Source of the DNA: an uncultured Clostridium sp.
GTDB taxonomy: Bacteria; Bacillota; Clostridia; Lachnospirales; Lachnospiraceae
DNA length: 59,190 bases
NCBI GenBank assembly: GCA_902496665.1
Contig: CABVBU010000018.1
Coordinates: forward strand, 1-59,190
Direction of reading: 5' to 3'
Shown: positions 17,573 through 26,598 of the stretch, one piece after another
How positions within the stretch are numbered: the first letter of the stretch is position 1
Layout of the letters: each line of letters starts with the position of its first letter
Notes under the pieces: model-generated
The model's input: only the letters and a program-made list of their open reading frames with translations
Database searches by the model: none
Told to the model about the DNA's origin: nothing
Position numbers and translations under genes: made by a program

Positions 17573-17606
17573 AAAAGCAGTTTTATCACTGAAAGGAGAT
17601 TTTTCC

Positions 17607-18113
17607 ATGGCATTTAAAGAAGTTGATATCAAAAGTCTGAATTTTAATCCCTTCACAAAGATCGGTTCTGAGTGGATGCTCATCACCGCTGGCGACGAAT
17701 CCGGCTGCAACACCATGACAGCAAGCTGGGGCGGTCTCGGCGTCCTCTGGGGCAAGAATGTTGCCACCTGCTATATCCGTCCGCAGCGCTACACAAAGAA
17801 ATTCGTGGACGCAAACGATACATTTACCCTGTCCTTCTACGGACCGGAGTACAAGCAGGCACTCTCCATCTGCGGTTCCAAGTCAGGCCGCGACTGCGAC
17901 AAGGTCAAAGAAGCTGGACTTACCCCGTATTTCACAGACGGAACAGCTGCTTTCGAGGAGGCCAGCATGGTCTTCGTGTGTAGGAAGCTCTACGAGGATG
18001 AGATCAAGCCGGAGAACTTTATCGCAAAAGAGAACGATGGAAAATGGTATCCGGAGAAAGATTATCACACTGTTTATATTGCAGAGATCACAAAAGTTCT
18101 TGTAAAAGAATGA
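17607..18113 (+). CDS. Flavin reductase-like / flavoredoxin-family protein
   Basis: A 168-residue FMN-binding split-barrel protein. Start at the ATG at 17607 with GAAAGGAGAT upstream. The TMTASWGGLGVLWGK segment (about 37-51) and the CYIRPQRYT segment match the flavin-binding barrel of the flavin reductase-like domain family. C-terminal residues 110-168 are the Lachnospiraceae version of the domain. It may pass electrons or reduce free flavin. The gene stands alone between a promoter and a terminator. Enzyme activity is inferred only from family. Confidence 0.85.
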   Translation: MAFKEVDIKSLNFNPFTKIGSEWMLITAGDESGCNTMTASWGGLGVLWGKNVATCYIRPQRYTKKFVDANDTFTLSFYGPEYKQALSICGSKSGRDCDKVKEAGLTPYFTDGTAAFEEASMVFVCRKLYEDEIKPENFIAKENDGKWYPEKDYHTVYIAEITKVLVKE

Positions 18114-18126
18114 TAAAACGTACTAT

Positions 18127-18173
18127 AAAAGGCATGTGGATCAGATTTCTCTGATTTTTACATGCCTTTTTCT
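18127..18173 (+). terminator. Intrinsic terminator of the flavin reductase-like gene
   Basis: Arms 18127-18137 and 18160-18170 (AAAAGGCATGT and complement) followed by TTTTTCTTC. Beyond it, 18175-18366 is a pyrimidine-rich stretch without a supported gene. Confidence 0.85.
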
Positions 18174-18366
18174 TCAAATAGTTATTTTTCCAGCTTTAAT
18201 CTGATTTTTACCTGTATCCAGCGCACCGCCGCAACTGCTGCTTTCGACTTTTTTCTTTCTTTTTTCAAGTCTCCTCTTTTCTCCTAGCTTCCCTTATTTT
18301 CCGCCATTTTTGCACTATCTTAGCGAAATTTTAGCATTATTTTCCCTTTTCCATCCCCCGCAATTC

Positions 18367-18395
18367 TTGACTTTTAAAAATTCAGGCACTAAAAT
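18367..18395 (+). promoter_or_regulatory. Candidate promoter of the giant activase gene
   Basis: TTGACT (18367-18372), 17 bases, TAAAAT (18390-18395). The predicted leader is about 145 bases long. No strong ribosome binding site precedes the ATG at 18549, which is unusual in this window. Confidence 0.65.
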
Positions 18396-18548
18396 ACTGA
18401 ATGGATTGGCAGGAATCGGCGTGATTTTAAATGCGAAACGGTTTTATGCCTTTTTTCTTTCTAACTATACAGATAAGGACTAACAGAGAAAAAGATAACC
18501 GTCACCTTCAAAGCGATCGGGCTGTTATCAATATGAACGAATACGATT

Positions 18549-21500
18549 ATGAAAAAGTTACTGATTGGAATCGATGTCGGTTCCACCACAACAAAGATCA
18601 CGGTCCTGGACGCCGGGACCAAAACACTTTTATACTCCGACTACCGCCGCCACCACGCGGATCAGCTCGCCAGCGTCCTCTTCGCGATCCGGGAAGCGGC
18701 AGATCGTTTTCCTGACTGTGACGCCAGGATCATTCTCACCGGCTCCGGCGCAAAGCCTGTGGCCGAGGCGGCCAACACCCCCTATATCCAGGAGGTCGTC
18801 GCTAACTCCATCGCCTTAAAGAAGACCTACAAGACCGTGGGAACAGCAATTGAGCTCGGCGGGCAGGACGCGAAGATCATCTTCTTTAAGAACGACACTC
18901 AGACCGGTGCTTTAAATGTCGCAGACATGCGCATGAACGGAAGCTGTGCCGGTGGAACCGGCGCCTTCATCGACGAGGTGGCTTCCATTCTCCAGACACC
19001 GCCGGAAAAAATGAATGAGCTGGCAGGAAATGGAACCTGCGTCTACGATATCTCCGGCCGCTGCGGTGTTTACGCGAAGACCGATATCCAGCCTCTGTTG
19101 AACCAGGGTGTCGCGAAGGCAGATATCGCCCTCTCCTCCTTCCATGCCATCGCCAAGCAGACCATCGGAGGATTGGCGCAGGGCCTCGATATCCGCACCC
19201 CCGTTGTCTTCGAAGGCGGACCTTTAACCTTCAACCCGAAGCTCATTGATGTGTTCTCCGAGCGGCTGAACTTAAAAGAAGGGGAACGCCTTGTTCCGGA
19301 ACACCCGGAGATCATGGTAGCCTACGGCGCTGCCCTTTCCTTAAACGGCATGTTCAAAGAGACCGAAGGCGATGCGAATGCAGGCTCTTTTTCCTATTCT
19401 TCCCTGAAAGACTGGGTATCCAGACTGGAACATGTCCAGAAAACGATCAAAAATAAGCGTCTCACCGAGCATGCAGAGACGGCACCGCCGTTCTTCACTT
19501 CCACAGAAGAATATGGCACATTTTTAAAGGAGCATCCCAAGGGAGATTTCACACCTCCGCCTCTGACTCCTGGAACTACCGTCCATGCATGGCTCGGCAT
19601 CGACTCCGGAAGCACCACCACGAAATTTGTCCTCATGGGCGATGACGGAAAGCTTCTGGACTTCTTCTACGCCTCCAACCAGGGGGACCCCCTGACGGTG
19701 GCAAAGAACGCCCTGATCACCATGAGGAACCGGTTCCGCGATGCCGGAGTGGCACTGGAGATCCTTGGCTGCGGTTCCACCGGATACGGAGAGCTGCTGT
19801 TCTCCAAGGCGTTTTCCACCGAGTACCACGTTGTGGAAACCGTTGCCCACGCGAGGGCCGCTTTCCAGTACATGCCGGATATCACATTCCTTCTCGATAT
19901 CGGCGGCCAGGATATGAAGGCTATCTGGCTGGACCATGGAATCATCACGAACATTCTTGTAAACGAGGCATGTTCCTCGGGGTGCGGTTCCTTCCTTGAA
20001 AACTTCGCCTCCACCTTGAAGATCCCGGTGACGGAGATCGCCTCCGCCGCCTTCCGGTCGGAAGATCCGGCAGTCCTCGGCAGCCGCTGCACCGTCTTCA
20101 TGAACAGCAGTATCGTCACCGAGCAAAGAAACGGCAAAAAGCCGGAGGACATCATGGCGGGACTCTGCCGTTCCATCATCGAGAACGTCTTCACAAAGGT
20201 CATCCGCATCTCGAACCTGGATTCCCTTGGCGACAGGATCATGGTCCAGGGCGGAACGTTCCGGAACGACGCCGTTTTAAGGGCTTTTGAGCAGTACACC
20301 GGCAGAAAGATCGTCCGCGCCCCGTACCCGGGCATGATGGGTGCCATCGGCGCCGCGATCCTCACAAAGGAGGCCATGGCGGACGGAAAGAAAAAGAGGA
20401 CGTTCATCGGCCTTGATGCCATGGATTCCTTCTCCTACACCCAGGAAGCCAACATTCCGTGTCCGTTCTGCACGAACCACTGCAAGCGCACCATCGTCCG
20501 TTTCTCCAACGGCCAGTCCTGGGTCACAAACAACCGCTGCGAGCGCGGCGAGGTCTTAGGCGACCCGAAGGACCCGGAGGTCCGGAAGCTCCAGCAGGAA
20601 CGGGAGGAGGCGCAGGCAAAGGTCCCGAACTGCTATAAGATCCGCGAGTCTTTGCTCTGGAGAGACTACCCGGTACCTGAACATGTGACTGACCGGAATA
20701 TCACGATCGGAATCCCGCGGGTACTCTCCTTCTGGGAGACTATGCCCTTCTGGTCCACATTTTTCCGCTCCTTAGGCTTCACAGTCCGCGTATCCGCCCC
20801 CAGCAGCCACAAGCTCTACGAAGAAGGTCTCTACGCAGTGGCCTCTGACACGGTGTGCTTCCCAGCAAAGCTTGTCCACGGCCATATCCGCAGCCTCGCG
20901 AAAATGCATGTGGACCGGATCTTTATGCCGTCCATCACCTCCGTGCAGTCGGAAAATAAGGAGAAGACCAGCGAGTGGATGTGCGCCATCGTAAAGGGCT
21001 ATCCTCTCGTCATCAAGAACTCCGACAACCCGGAACATGTTTTCGGAATTCCATTTGACGATCCTCTGTTCCACTGGTACACAAACAAGGACCGGGACGA
21101 ACAGCTGACACAATACATAAAAGACACTTACAATATTCCGGACGAGGAGATCAGGGAGGCGATCCGCTTTGCCGACATGGCAGAGAATTCCTTCCATCAG
21201 GAGCTTTCCGCCGCCGGCAAGGCGATCTTAGATCAGGTGACGGAGGAGAACCGCTACGCTGTGATCCTGGCATCGAGACCCTACCAGAACGATCCACTGG
21301 TCAACCACAGCCTGCCGGAGATGTTCACGAGTCTCGGCATCCCGGTGCTCACCGCCGACGCAGTCCCGGGCGTCAACGACGTAGACCTCACGAACAGCCG
21401 CCTGGATGTGGTAAACAACTACCACGCGCGAATGCTGGGCTCCGCCGTCATCGCCGCCGAAAATCCGCATCTGGAATATGTCCAGATCGTAAGCTTCGGC

Positions 21501-22955
21501 TGCGGACATGACGCGTACCTTTCCGACGAGATCATAAGACTCATGAAACAGGTCTCCGGAAAGATCCCGCTTATCTTAAAGCTCGACGAGAGCGAGATCC
21601 AGGGTCCTCTGCGGATCCGCGTCCGCTCCTTTATCGAGACGGTCCGCATGCAGAGGGAGAAACATGAGGACGTGGAGGTTCATGCCCTCTCCGATCCATA
21701 CCCGGTAAAATACAAAAAGAGCGACCGGAAAAAGCGCATCGTCCTGGTTCCGAACACCTCCCACGCCTTCTGCCGTGTTATGTCAGCAGCCATGGCGAAG
21801 CAGGGACTCCGCGCGGAACCGCTGCCTATCGGCCGTGACGAGGCAATCCGCCTCGGAAAGAAGTATGTCCACAACGACATCTGCTTCCCGGCCCAGATCG
21901 TCATCGGCGAGGCACTTGCCGCTCTGGAGAGCGGAAAATATAACGGAAAAGAAGTTGCCATCGCCACCGGAAAGTACATCGGTGACTGCCGCCTGACCCA
22001 TTACAGCGCTCTGCTTCGGAAAGCACTGGATGACGCGGGATTTTCCGATGTACCGATCCTCACGAATGATGACACGGACTTCCACAACCTTCATCCTGGT
22101 TTCCGCTTAAGTCTCCCATCGGCTCTCCGGATCGCCTACGCGCTTCCGATGATCGATATTCTGGAAGAACTTCTCAGAAAGATCCGCCCGTACGAGCTCA
22201 CAAAGGGAAGCGCCGACGCCGCCTTCGACCAGGCGCTGGACGCTGTGATCGATGGGCTCGCCGCCCATGGAGTCACCGGTGCGAAGCATGGATTCTCAAA
22301 GGCCATTGAGATCATGAAGCAGGTTCCTTATGACCGCTCCCATCCGAGACCTACCGTGCTGATCGTCGGCGAATACCTCTTAAACTTCCATCCGGGAGCA
22401 AACCACGATATTGAGGCGTTTTTAGAGCAGAATGGTTTTGAGATCATCGAGGCCCGCATGTCCGATGTCATCCAGAAGTCCTACTTCTACCGGGATATGC
22501 AGGTCCGGGAGTATCATTTAAATAAGCCGCTCCAGGAAAAGCTCTGGTACCGGATGGCAGACATGTTCTTCGATCTCGCCCATGACGCGGCGGACAAGAT
22601 CGCGAAAGACCATCCGCTTTACACTGAACCGGCTGTCCGGCTTCCAGAACTCGTAAAGAAGAGCGATTCGATCATCCACCACACCTTCGATGCCGGAGAA
22701 GGTGTCCTGATCCCTGGCGAGATCCTGCACCATGCCGCCCATGGCTGCCGCGCTTTCGTGATCCTGCAGCCATTCGGCTGCCTGCCGAACCATGTGGTAG
22801 GGCGCGGAATCTCCAAGCGCTTAAAAGAGCTCTACCCTGATGTCCAGATCCTGCCCCTCGATTACGATCCGGATGTCAGCTTTGCGAACATCGAGAACCG
22901 TCTCCAGATGCTGATCATGAACGCAAAGGAGCAGAGTGCGGAGAAGAACGTATAA
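18549..22955 (+). CDS. Giant acyl-CoA dehydratase activase (two BcrA/HgdC ATPase domains plus DUF2229)
   Basis: A 1468-residue member of the 2-hydroxyacyl-CoA dehydratase activase-related proteins. Two BadF/BcrA-type ASKHA ATPase domains are fused in tandem. The first starts with GIDVGSTTTK at 7-16 and has the cluster cysteine in GSCAGGTG (C133). The second starts with GIDSGSTTTK near 350 and has CSSGCGS near 475. In HgdC one such cysteine from each of two subunits holds a shared [4Fe-4S] cluster, so the fusion could form this within one chain. A DUF2229 region begins near 718 (ITIGIPRVLSF). The C-terminal part resembles dehydratase subunits of the HgdB/BcrB type. It stands alone with no classical hgdAB partner, and the substrate is unknown. 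Confidence 0.9.
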   Translation: MKKLLIGIDVGSTTTKITVLDAGTKTLLYSDYRRHHADQLASVLFAIREAADRFPDCDARIILTGSGAKPVAEAANTPYIQEVVANSIALKKTYKTVGTAIELGGQDAKIIFFKNDTQTGALNVADMRMNGSCAGGTGAFIDEVASILQTPPEKMNELAGNGTCVYDISGRCGVYAKTDIQPLLNQGVAKADIALSSFHAIAKQTIGGLAQGLDIRTPVVFEGGPLTFNPKLIDVFSERLNLKEGERLVPEHPEIMVAYGAALSLNGMFKETEGDANAGSFSYSSLKDWVSRLEHVQKTIKNKRLTEHAETAPPFFTSTEEYGTFLKEHPKGDFTPPPLTPGTTVHAWLGIDSGSTTTKFVLMGDDGKLLDFFYASNQGDPLTVAKNALITMRNRFRDAGVALEILGCGSTGYGELLFSKAFSTEYHVVETVAHARAAFQYMPDITFLLDIGGQDMKAIWLDHGIITNILVNEACSSGCGSFLENFASTLKIPVTEIASAAFRSEDPAVLGSRCTVFMNSSIVTEQRNGKKPEDIMAGLCRSIIENVFTKVIRISNLDSLGDRIMVQGGTFRNDAVLRAFEQYTGRKIVRAPYPGMMGAIGAAILTKEAMADGKKKRTFIGLDAMDSFSYTQEANIPCPFCTNHCKRTIVRFSNGQSWVTNNRCERGEVLGDPKDPEVRKLQQEREEAQAKVPNCYKIRESLLWRDYPVPEHVTDRNITIGIPRVLSFWETMPFWSTFFRSLGFTVRVSAPSSHKLYEEGLYAVASDTVCFPAKLVHGHIRSLAKMHVDRIFMPSITSVQSENKEKTSEWMCAIVKGYPLVIKNSDNPEHVFGIPFDDPLFHWYTNKDRDEQLTQYIKDTYNIPDEEIREAIRFADMAENSFHQELSAAGKAILDQVTEENRYAVILASRPYQNDPLVNHSLPEMFTSLGIPVLTADAVPGVNDVDLTNSRLDVVNNYHARMLGSAVIAAENPHLEYVQIVSFGCGHDAYLSDEIIRLMKQVSGKIPLILKLDESEIQGPLRIRVRSFIETVRMQREKHEDVEVHALSDPYPVKYKKSDRKKRIVLVPNTSHAFCRVMSAAMAKQGLRAEPLPIGRDEAIRLGKKYVHNDICFPAQIVIGEALAALESGKYNGKEVAIATGKYIGDCRLTHYSALLRKALDDAGFSDVPILTNDDTDFHNLHPGFRLSLPSALRIAYALPMIDILEELLRKIRPYELTKGSADAAFDQALDAVIDGLAAHGVTGAKHGFSKAIEIMKQVPYDRSHPRPTVLIVGEYLLNFHPGANHDIEAFLEQNGFEIIEARMSDVIQKSYFYRDMQVREYHLNKPLQEKLWYRMADMFFDLAHDAADKIAKDHPLYTEPAVRLPELVKKSDSIIHHTFDAGEGVLIPGEILHHAAHGCRAFVILQPFGCLPNHVVGRGISKRLKELYPDVQILPLDYDPDVSFANIENRLQMLIMNAKEQSAEKNV

Positions 22956-22968
22956 TATAGAATGTAAA

Positions 22969-23021
22969 AAAATACAGCAGAGATCCACCTGTCAGGTCAA
23001 ATCTCTGCTGTATTTATTTTT
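22969..23021. terminator. Bidirectional terminator
   Basis: Arms 22970-22984 and 23001-23015 (AAATACAGCAGAGAT and complement), with an A run on the left and a T run on the right. It serves the activase gene (+) and the small membrane protein gene (-), whose stop codon it nearly touches. Confidence 0.85.
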
Positions 23022-23336
23022 TCACCATTTGATCCAGATCTTCCCGCCGAATTTCCAGTTTCCGTAGAGCATCCGCCCGAATAAACACAGGCAGACCGAG
23101 ATGAAAAAGAGGATCGTGAGGCAGTCAGAGCCGGCGAATGTCGTTAGCAGGGTGAGGAAAGCAGTCAGGGCAAGGTACAAAAGGTTCATCCCCTGGAAGC
23201 GGACGAAGCGGTCTTTTTCCCGAATTTCCTCGTTCTTCTGGATCCGCTCGTAGGATCTTCCTTTTCCCTTTAACAGCCAGGTGCCAAGTACGGCCCATTC
23301 GATCGTTAAAATACAGAGTATATACTTTGTGAACAT
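23022..23336 (-). CDS. Small membrane protein, 104 residues
   Basis: Three hydrophobic segments are visible: about 3-20, 50-70 and 72-90. A basic/acidic cytoplasmic loop (KGKGRSYERIQKNEEIREKD) lies between the first and second. The overall shape recalls DUF3784-type membrane proteins of Firmicutes, but the match is not strong enough for me to name it. Its terminator is at 22969-23021. It lies downstream of nrdG on the same strand with a gap of about 50 bases, so it may be the last member of that transcript. Confidence 0.7.
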   Translation of the reverse strand: MFTKYILCILTIEWAVLGTWLLKGKGRSYERIQKNEEIREKDRFVRFQGMNLLYLALTAFLTLLTTFAGSDCLTILFFISVCLCLFGRMLYGNWKFGGKIWIKW

Positions 23337-23390
23337 ATGCCTTCCTCCTTTTCGCGCGTTTTTTCATACCAGACTGACCTACCGGCCACT

Positions 23391-23885
23391 CTATTTTGAT
23401 TCGTAGATCACGATATTTCCCTGGTTCAGGCTCTTCTTCACATCGATGACTCTCTGGTTCGCGCTGCCCTTCCAGTGCAGGGTCACATCTTTTTCCGCTT
23501 CAACGAACGGGCCGTCGACGAGAACATCCACGTATTTTAAGAACGGGAGGTCTTTAATGTCTTCCCAGAGAAATCCTGTATACAGCCAGATCGTCTTTTC
23601 CGGGAATTTTTCGTGGATCTCCTCGATCAGCTCTCCCGTCTCCTTCCTATTCTGCCAGTGGAGCGGATCGCCGCCGGAGAAGGTCACGCCGGAGATCCAG
23701 GACGGGGACAGGGTCTCAAAAAGTTCCTCCTTCGCCGCCTCATCGAAAGGCAGTCCGCCCTTCACGTCCCATGTCACCGGGTTCTGGCACCCCTGACAGG
23801 CATGGCTGCAGCCCGCCAGCCATAAGACTGTGCGCAGGCCGTCGCCATTTAACATGTCCTCTTTTGTTATGTTGTGGTATCGCAT
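23391..23885 (-). CDS. nrdG: Anaerobic ribonucleotide reductase activase NrdG
   Basis: A 164-residue radical SAM enzyme that makes the glycyl radical on NrdD. The cluster motif CSHACQGC gives C26, C30 and C33 (CxxxCxxC), followed by the SAM-binding TFSGGDPLHW segment. It is the normal partner of the NrdD gene on the same strand, but 580 bases of tandem repeat DNA now separate the two. No separate strong promoter is obvious between the repeats and the ATG at 23885, so expression may depend on readthrough of the repeat hairpins. Confidence 0.93.
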   Translation of the reverse strand: MRYHNITKEDMLNGDGLRTVLWLAGCSHACQGCQNPVTWDVKGGLPFDEAAKEELFETLSPSWISGVTFSGGDPLHWQNRKETGELIEEIHEKFPEKTIWLYTGFLWEDIKDLPFLKYVDVLVDGPFVEAEKDVTLHWKGSANQRVIDVKKSLNQGNIVIYESK

Positions 23886-23918
23886 TTTCTTTATCCTTTA
23901 TCTGTATTCTTCAGTGTT

Positions 23919-24456
23919 CATATTCTTGTTTTTATTGGCATAAAAACAAGAATCTCTCGGGCGTCCGCCCTATACGTCTTTAGGCAGAAAAATGCTTATG
24001 CAAGCAAGCCTGCAACACATTTTTCTGAGACGCATTTCACTCGTTTGCAGTGCGCATATTCTTGTTTTCATTTCCATGAAAACAAGAATCTCTCGGGCGT
24101 TCGCCCTATACGGATTCAGGCAGCAAAATGCTTATGCAAGCAAGCTTGCAACACATTTTTCTGAGACGCATTTCACTCGTTTGCAGTGCGCATATTCTTG
24201 TTTTCATTTCCATGAAAACAAGAATCTCTCGGGCGTTCGCCCTATACGGATTCAGGCAGCAAAATGCTTATGCAAGCAAGCTTGCAACACATTTTTCTGA
24301 GACGCATTTCACTCGTTTGCAGTGCGCATATTCTTGTTTTCATTTCCATGAAAACAAGAATCTCTCGGGCGTTCGCCCTATACGGATTCAGGCAGCAAAA
24401 TGCTTATGCAAGCAAGCTTGCAACACATTTTTCTGTCTGAATCCGTGCACTGCAAA
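23919..24456. repeat. Tandem repeat, 136-bp period, about 3.9 copies, between nrdD and nrdG
   Basis: Units begin at 23919, 24055, 24191 and 24327, always with CATATTCTTG, giving an exact 136-base period. Copies 2 and 3 look identical. Copy 4 is identical to them until about 24435, then has a different end. Copy 1 is diverged by scattered changes. Each unit holds a hairpin (ATTCTTGTTTTCAT paired with ATGAAAACAAGAAT), a GGGCG/CGCCC hairpin and a GCAAGC-AAGCTTGC palindromic block. Because 136 is not a multiple of 3, overlapping plus-strand frames run through the array in all three phases; I treat these as non-coding. Confidence 0.93.
24316..24456. repeat. MITE-like palindromic unit (last copy with its own ends)
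   Basis: The final copy is bounded by perfect 10-bp inverted repeats TTTGCAGTGC (24316-24325) and GCACTGCAAA (24447-24456), enclosing a nested pair CGGATTCAG (24383-24391) / CTGAATCCG (24437-24445) that extends through CAG-AAAATG / CATTTTTCTG. This suggests a complete 141-bp foldback element whose interior was duplicated to give the array. No transposase is encoded. It ends 9 bases from the nrdD stop. Confidence 0.6.
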
Positions 24457-24465
24457 CTGGTTTTA

Positions 24466-26598
24466 TCACATGCTCTTTCTCTCAGCGATCTCGGCCATCT
24501 TCGCGTCATTTAATCTTGTATCGCCTTTCACACGGGAATAGCTCAGATATCCATTCATCCGGTCGATCTTCGTGAGGTTTTTGCTTCCGCAGACCGGACA
24601 CACATCCATATTCAGTTCCTCGTGGCCGCAGTCATCGCAGTAAGACAGGGACAGGTTTACTCCCTCGTAGAATCCCATCTTCATGGCGCGGCGGACCAGG
24701 GAGCGGATCGCCTCTTTGTTGTAGTCGATCGGGTACTTCACATACTGGATCTTTCCGCCGTTGGAGAGCTCCCAGAACCGATGTTCCAGGTTCTGCTTCT
24801 GGATCGGGGTGATGTCCTCGGTCACATGGCAGTGGAAGCCGTTGCTGACGTACTCGCGGTCAGAGACATTCTCGATGATTCCGTACTTCTTCCTGAACTG
24901 CTTTACCTGCAGACCGCAGAGATTCTCCGCCGGTGTGGCGTAGATCGCATAGAGGTTTCCGTCCTCATGCTTAAACTGCTCCACCTTCTCGTTGATATGC
25001 TTTAACACCTCGATAGCAAAGGCGCCGTCCTCCACCAGGGATTTTCCGTTATAAAGTCTCTGGAGCTCGTTGAACGCCGTGATTCCAAAGGACGCCGTCG
25101 CTGTCTTTAAGAGCGGCTTGATCTTATCGTGAAGCCCCAAATGTCCGCCGTAGAATCCGCCCTCGCAGTAGGCAAGTGGGTTCGTGGAGGCGCGCATCTC
25201 GCCGAGGTACGCGTAGGTACGGATATGGATCTTACGGATCAGCTCCAGGTAGTAGTCGAGAACCTCATAGAAATCCCTGCTCTCCTGTCTCGCCTTCGCG
25301 AGGATCATCGGAAGATGCAGGCTCACAACACCGATGTTGAAGCGGCCAACAAACACCGGAATGTCATTCTCGTCCGCCGGTTCCATGCCGCCCCTCTCAT
25401 ACCACGGGGAAAGAAAGGCGCGGCATCCCATGGGGCTTATGATCTTTCCATACTTTTTATACATGCTGGCGATATATCCCTCACCGCTCAATGACAGCCA
25501 GTCCGGATACATCGTCTTTGAGGAACACTCGATTCCTGCCTCGAAAACGTCCTCCAGCTCTTTTCCCGGTCCGTGGAGGTTCTCATCATATAAAAATACA
25601 AGCTTCGGGAACAGTACCGGCTTCTTGTGGCCTTCTTTTCCCTGACCTTTCTTTCTGACGTTCAGCATCGTGATGGTGGCCATCTTCGCGAAGCGGCTTG
25701 TTCCGGTTCCCGCTGTCATGGTGATAAACGGGTAGTCACCGCGGCTGGAGGAAACAGAGTTAAACTTGTACTCCCATCCCTGGAATCCCTGTTCCATCTC
25801 GCGCTGAACGTCATTCCATGCCACTTCTTTTGCCTTCTCCTCATCGAGGCCAAGGTCAATATACTTTGTGATATACTTTCCGTAAGATTTCTCCGCGTAA
25901 GGCGCCAGGATATTCTCCACGTTCGGAACCGTAAAACCGCCATACTGCTGGCTTGCGGCACTCAGGACAATATCGCCGATAACATCAAAAGCAACATCCA
26001 GGGTCTTCGGCTCGTTGTACCAGATATTTCCCATCTCAAATCCGCCGCTTAAGACCTCATTGACATCAAAAAGGCAGCAGTTCATGGTATCACGTCTTGC
26101 GGACATGTCGTGGATATAGATATATCCGTCACGGCATGCCTGAAGCTCCTCCACCGTCATAAAGAACTTCTGGTATAAGGATTTATTTAACTCGTTGAAG
26201 ATCAGGCTCCGCTTCGTGGAGACTAAGGCACTGTCGGTGTTGCTGTTTTCCTTGTCTCCAATATACATGATGGACTGGCTCTTTTTGTAGACCTCGTCCA
26301 ACATCTGGACGAAATCCTGCTTGTAGTTGCGGTAATCGCGGTAACTCTTTGCGACCACCGGATTGACGCGCTCCAGGGCGCCCTCGACGATATTGTGCAT
26401 CTGGGCGATCGGCACCTCTGACTGGTCCAGATCCTCCGCCTTCTCCTCCACGAACTCACAGATAAATTTGCTCTCAGCCTTTGAGAAGGTTATCATCGCA
26501 CGGTTTGCGGACTTGTTCACCGCCGCCAGGACTTTCTGGACATTAAACTCTTCCTTTGTCCCGTCTTTCTTGATCACTTTGATCTCACTGCATTTCAT
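24466..26598 (-). CDS. nrdD: Anaerobic ribonucleoside-triphosphate reductase NrdD
   Basis: A glycyl-radical enzyme of 710 residues that makes deoxyribonucleotides without oxygen. The N-terminal 90 residues are an ATP-cone domain (VIKKDGTKEEFN start). The C-terminal zinc site uses CDDC and CPVC, and the radical Gly is G683 in RMNGYLS. The ATG overlaps the scpB stop by four bases (ATGA), so translation is coupled to the chromosome segregation genes upstream. The activase gene follows after the tandem repeats. I see no separate promoter or NrdR box directly in front, since the upstream DNA is scpB coding sequence. Confidence 0.95.
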   Translation of the reverse strand: MKCSEIKVIKKDGTKEEFNVQKVLAAVNKSANRAMITFSKAESKFICEFVEEKAEDLDQSEVPIAQMHNIVEGALERVNPVVAKSYRDYRNYKQDFVQMLDEVYKKSQSIMYIGDKENSNTDSALVSTKRSLIFNELNKSLYQKFFMTVEELQACRDGYIYIHDMSARRDTMNCCLFDVNEVLSGGFEMGNIWYNEPKTLDVAFDVIGDIVLSAASQQYGGFTVPNVENILAPYAEKSYGKYITKYIDLGLDEEKAKEVAWNDVQREMEQGFQGWEYKFNSVSSSRGDYPFITMTAGTGTSRFAKMATITMLNVRKKGQGKEGHKKPVLFPKLVFLYDENLHGPGKELEDVFEAGIECSSKTMYPDWLSLSGEGYIASMYKKYGKIISPMGCRAFLSPWYERGGMEPADENDIPVFVGRFNIGVVSLHLPMILAKARQESRDFYEVLDYYLELIRKIHIRTYAYLGEMRASTNPLAYCEGGFYGGHLGLHDKIKPLLKTATASFGITAFNELQRLYNGKSLVEDGAFAIEVLKHINEKVEQFKHEDGNLYAIYATPAENLCGLQVKQFRKKYGIIENVSDREYVSNGFHCHVTEDITPIQKQNLEHRFWELSNGGKIQYVKYPIDYNKEAIRSLVRRAMKMGFYEGVNLSLSYCDDCGHEELNMDVCPVCGSKNLTKIDRMNGYLSYSRVKGDTRLNDAKMAEIAERKSM

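Noticed and set aside
18175..18300. Minus-strand TTG-start frame of 28 codons, Lys-rich, with several AGGAG words
   Set aside because: The apparent ribosome binding sites come from a plus-strand pyrimidine tract, spacing is poor, and the peptide is low in complexity.
23919..24456. Possible CRISPR array
   Set aside because: The whole 136-base unit is repeated without unique spacers, and no cas genes are present.
23874..24541. Plus-strand frames of 96-137 codons through the tandem repeats
   Set aside because: They arise because a 136-base unit is read in successive phases, share the same translated words in three registers, have no convincing ribosome binding sites and run against the nrd genes.
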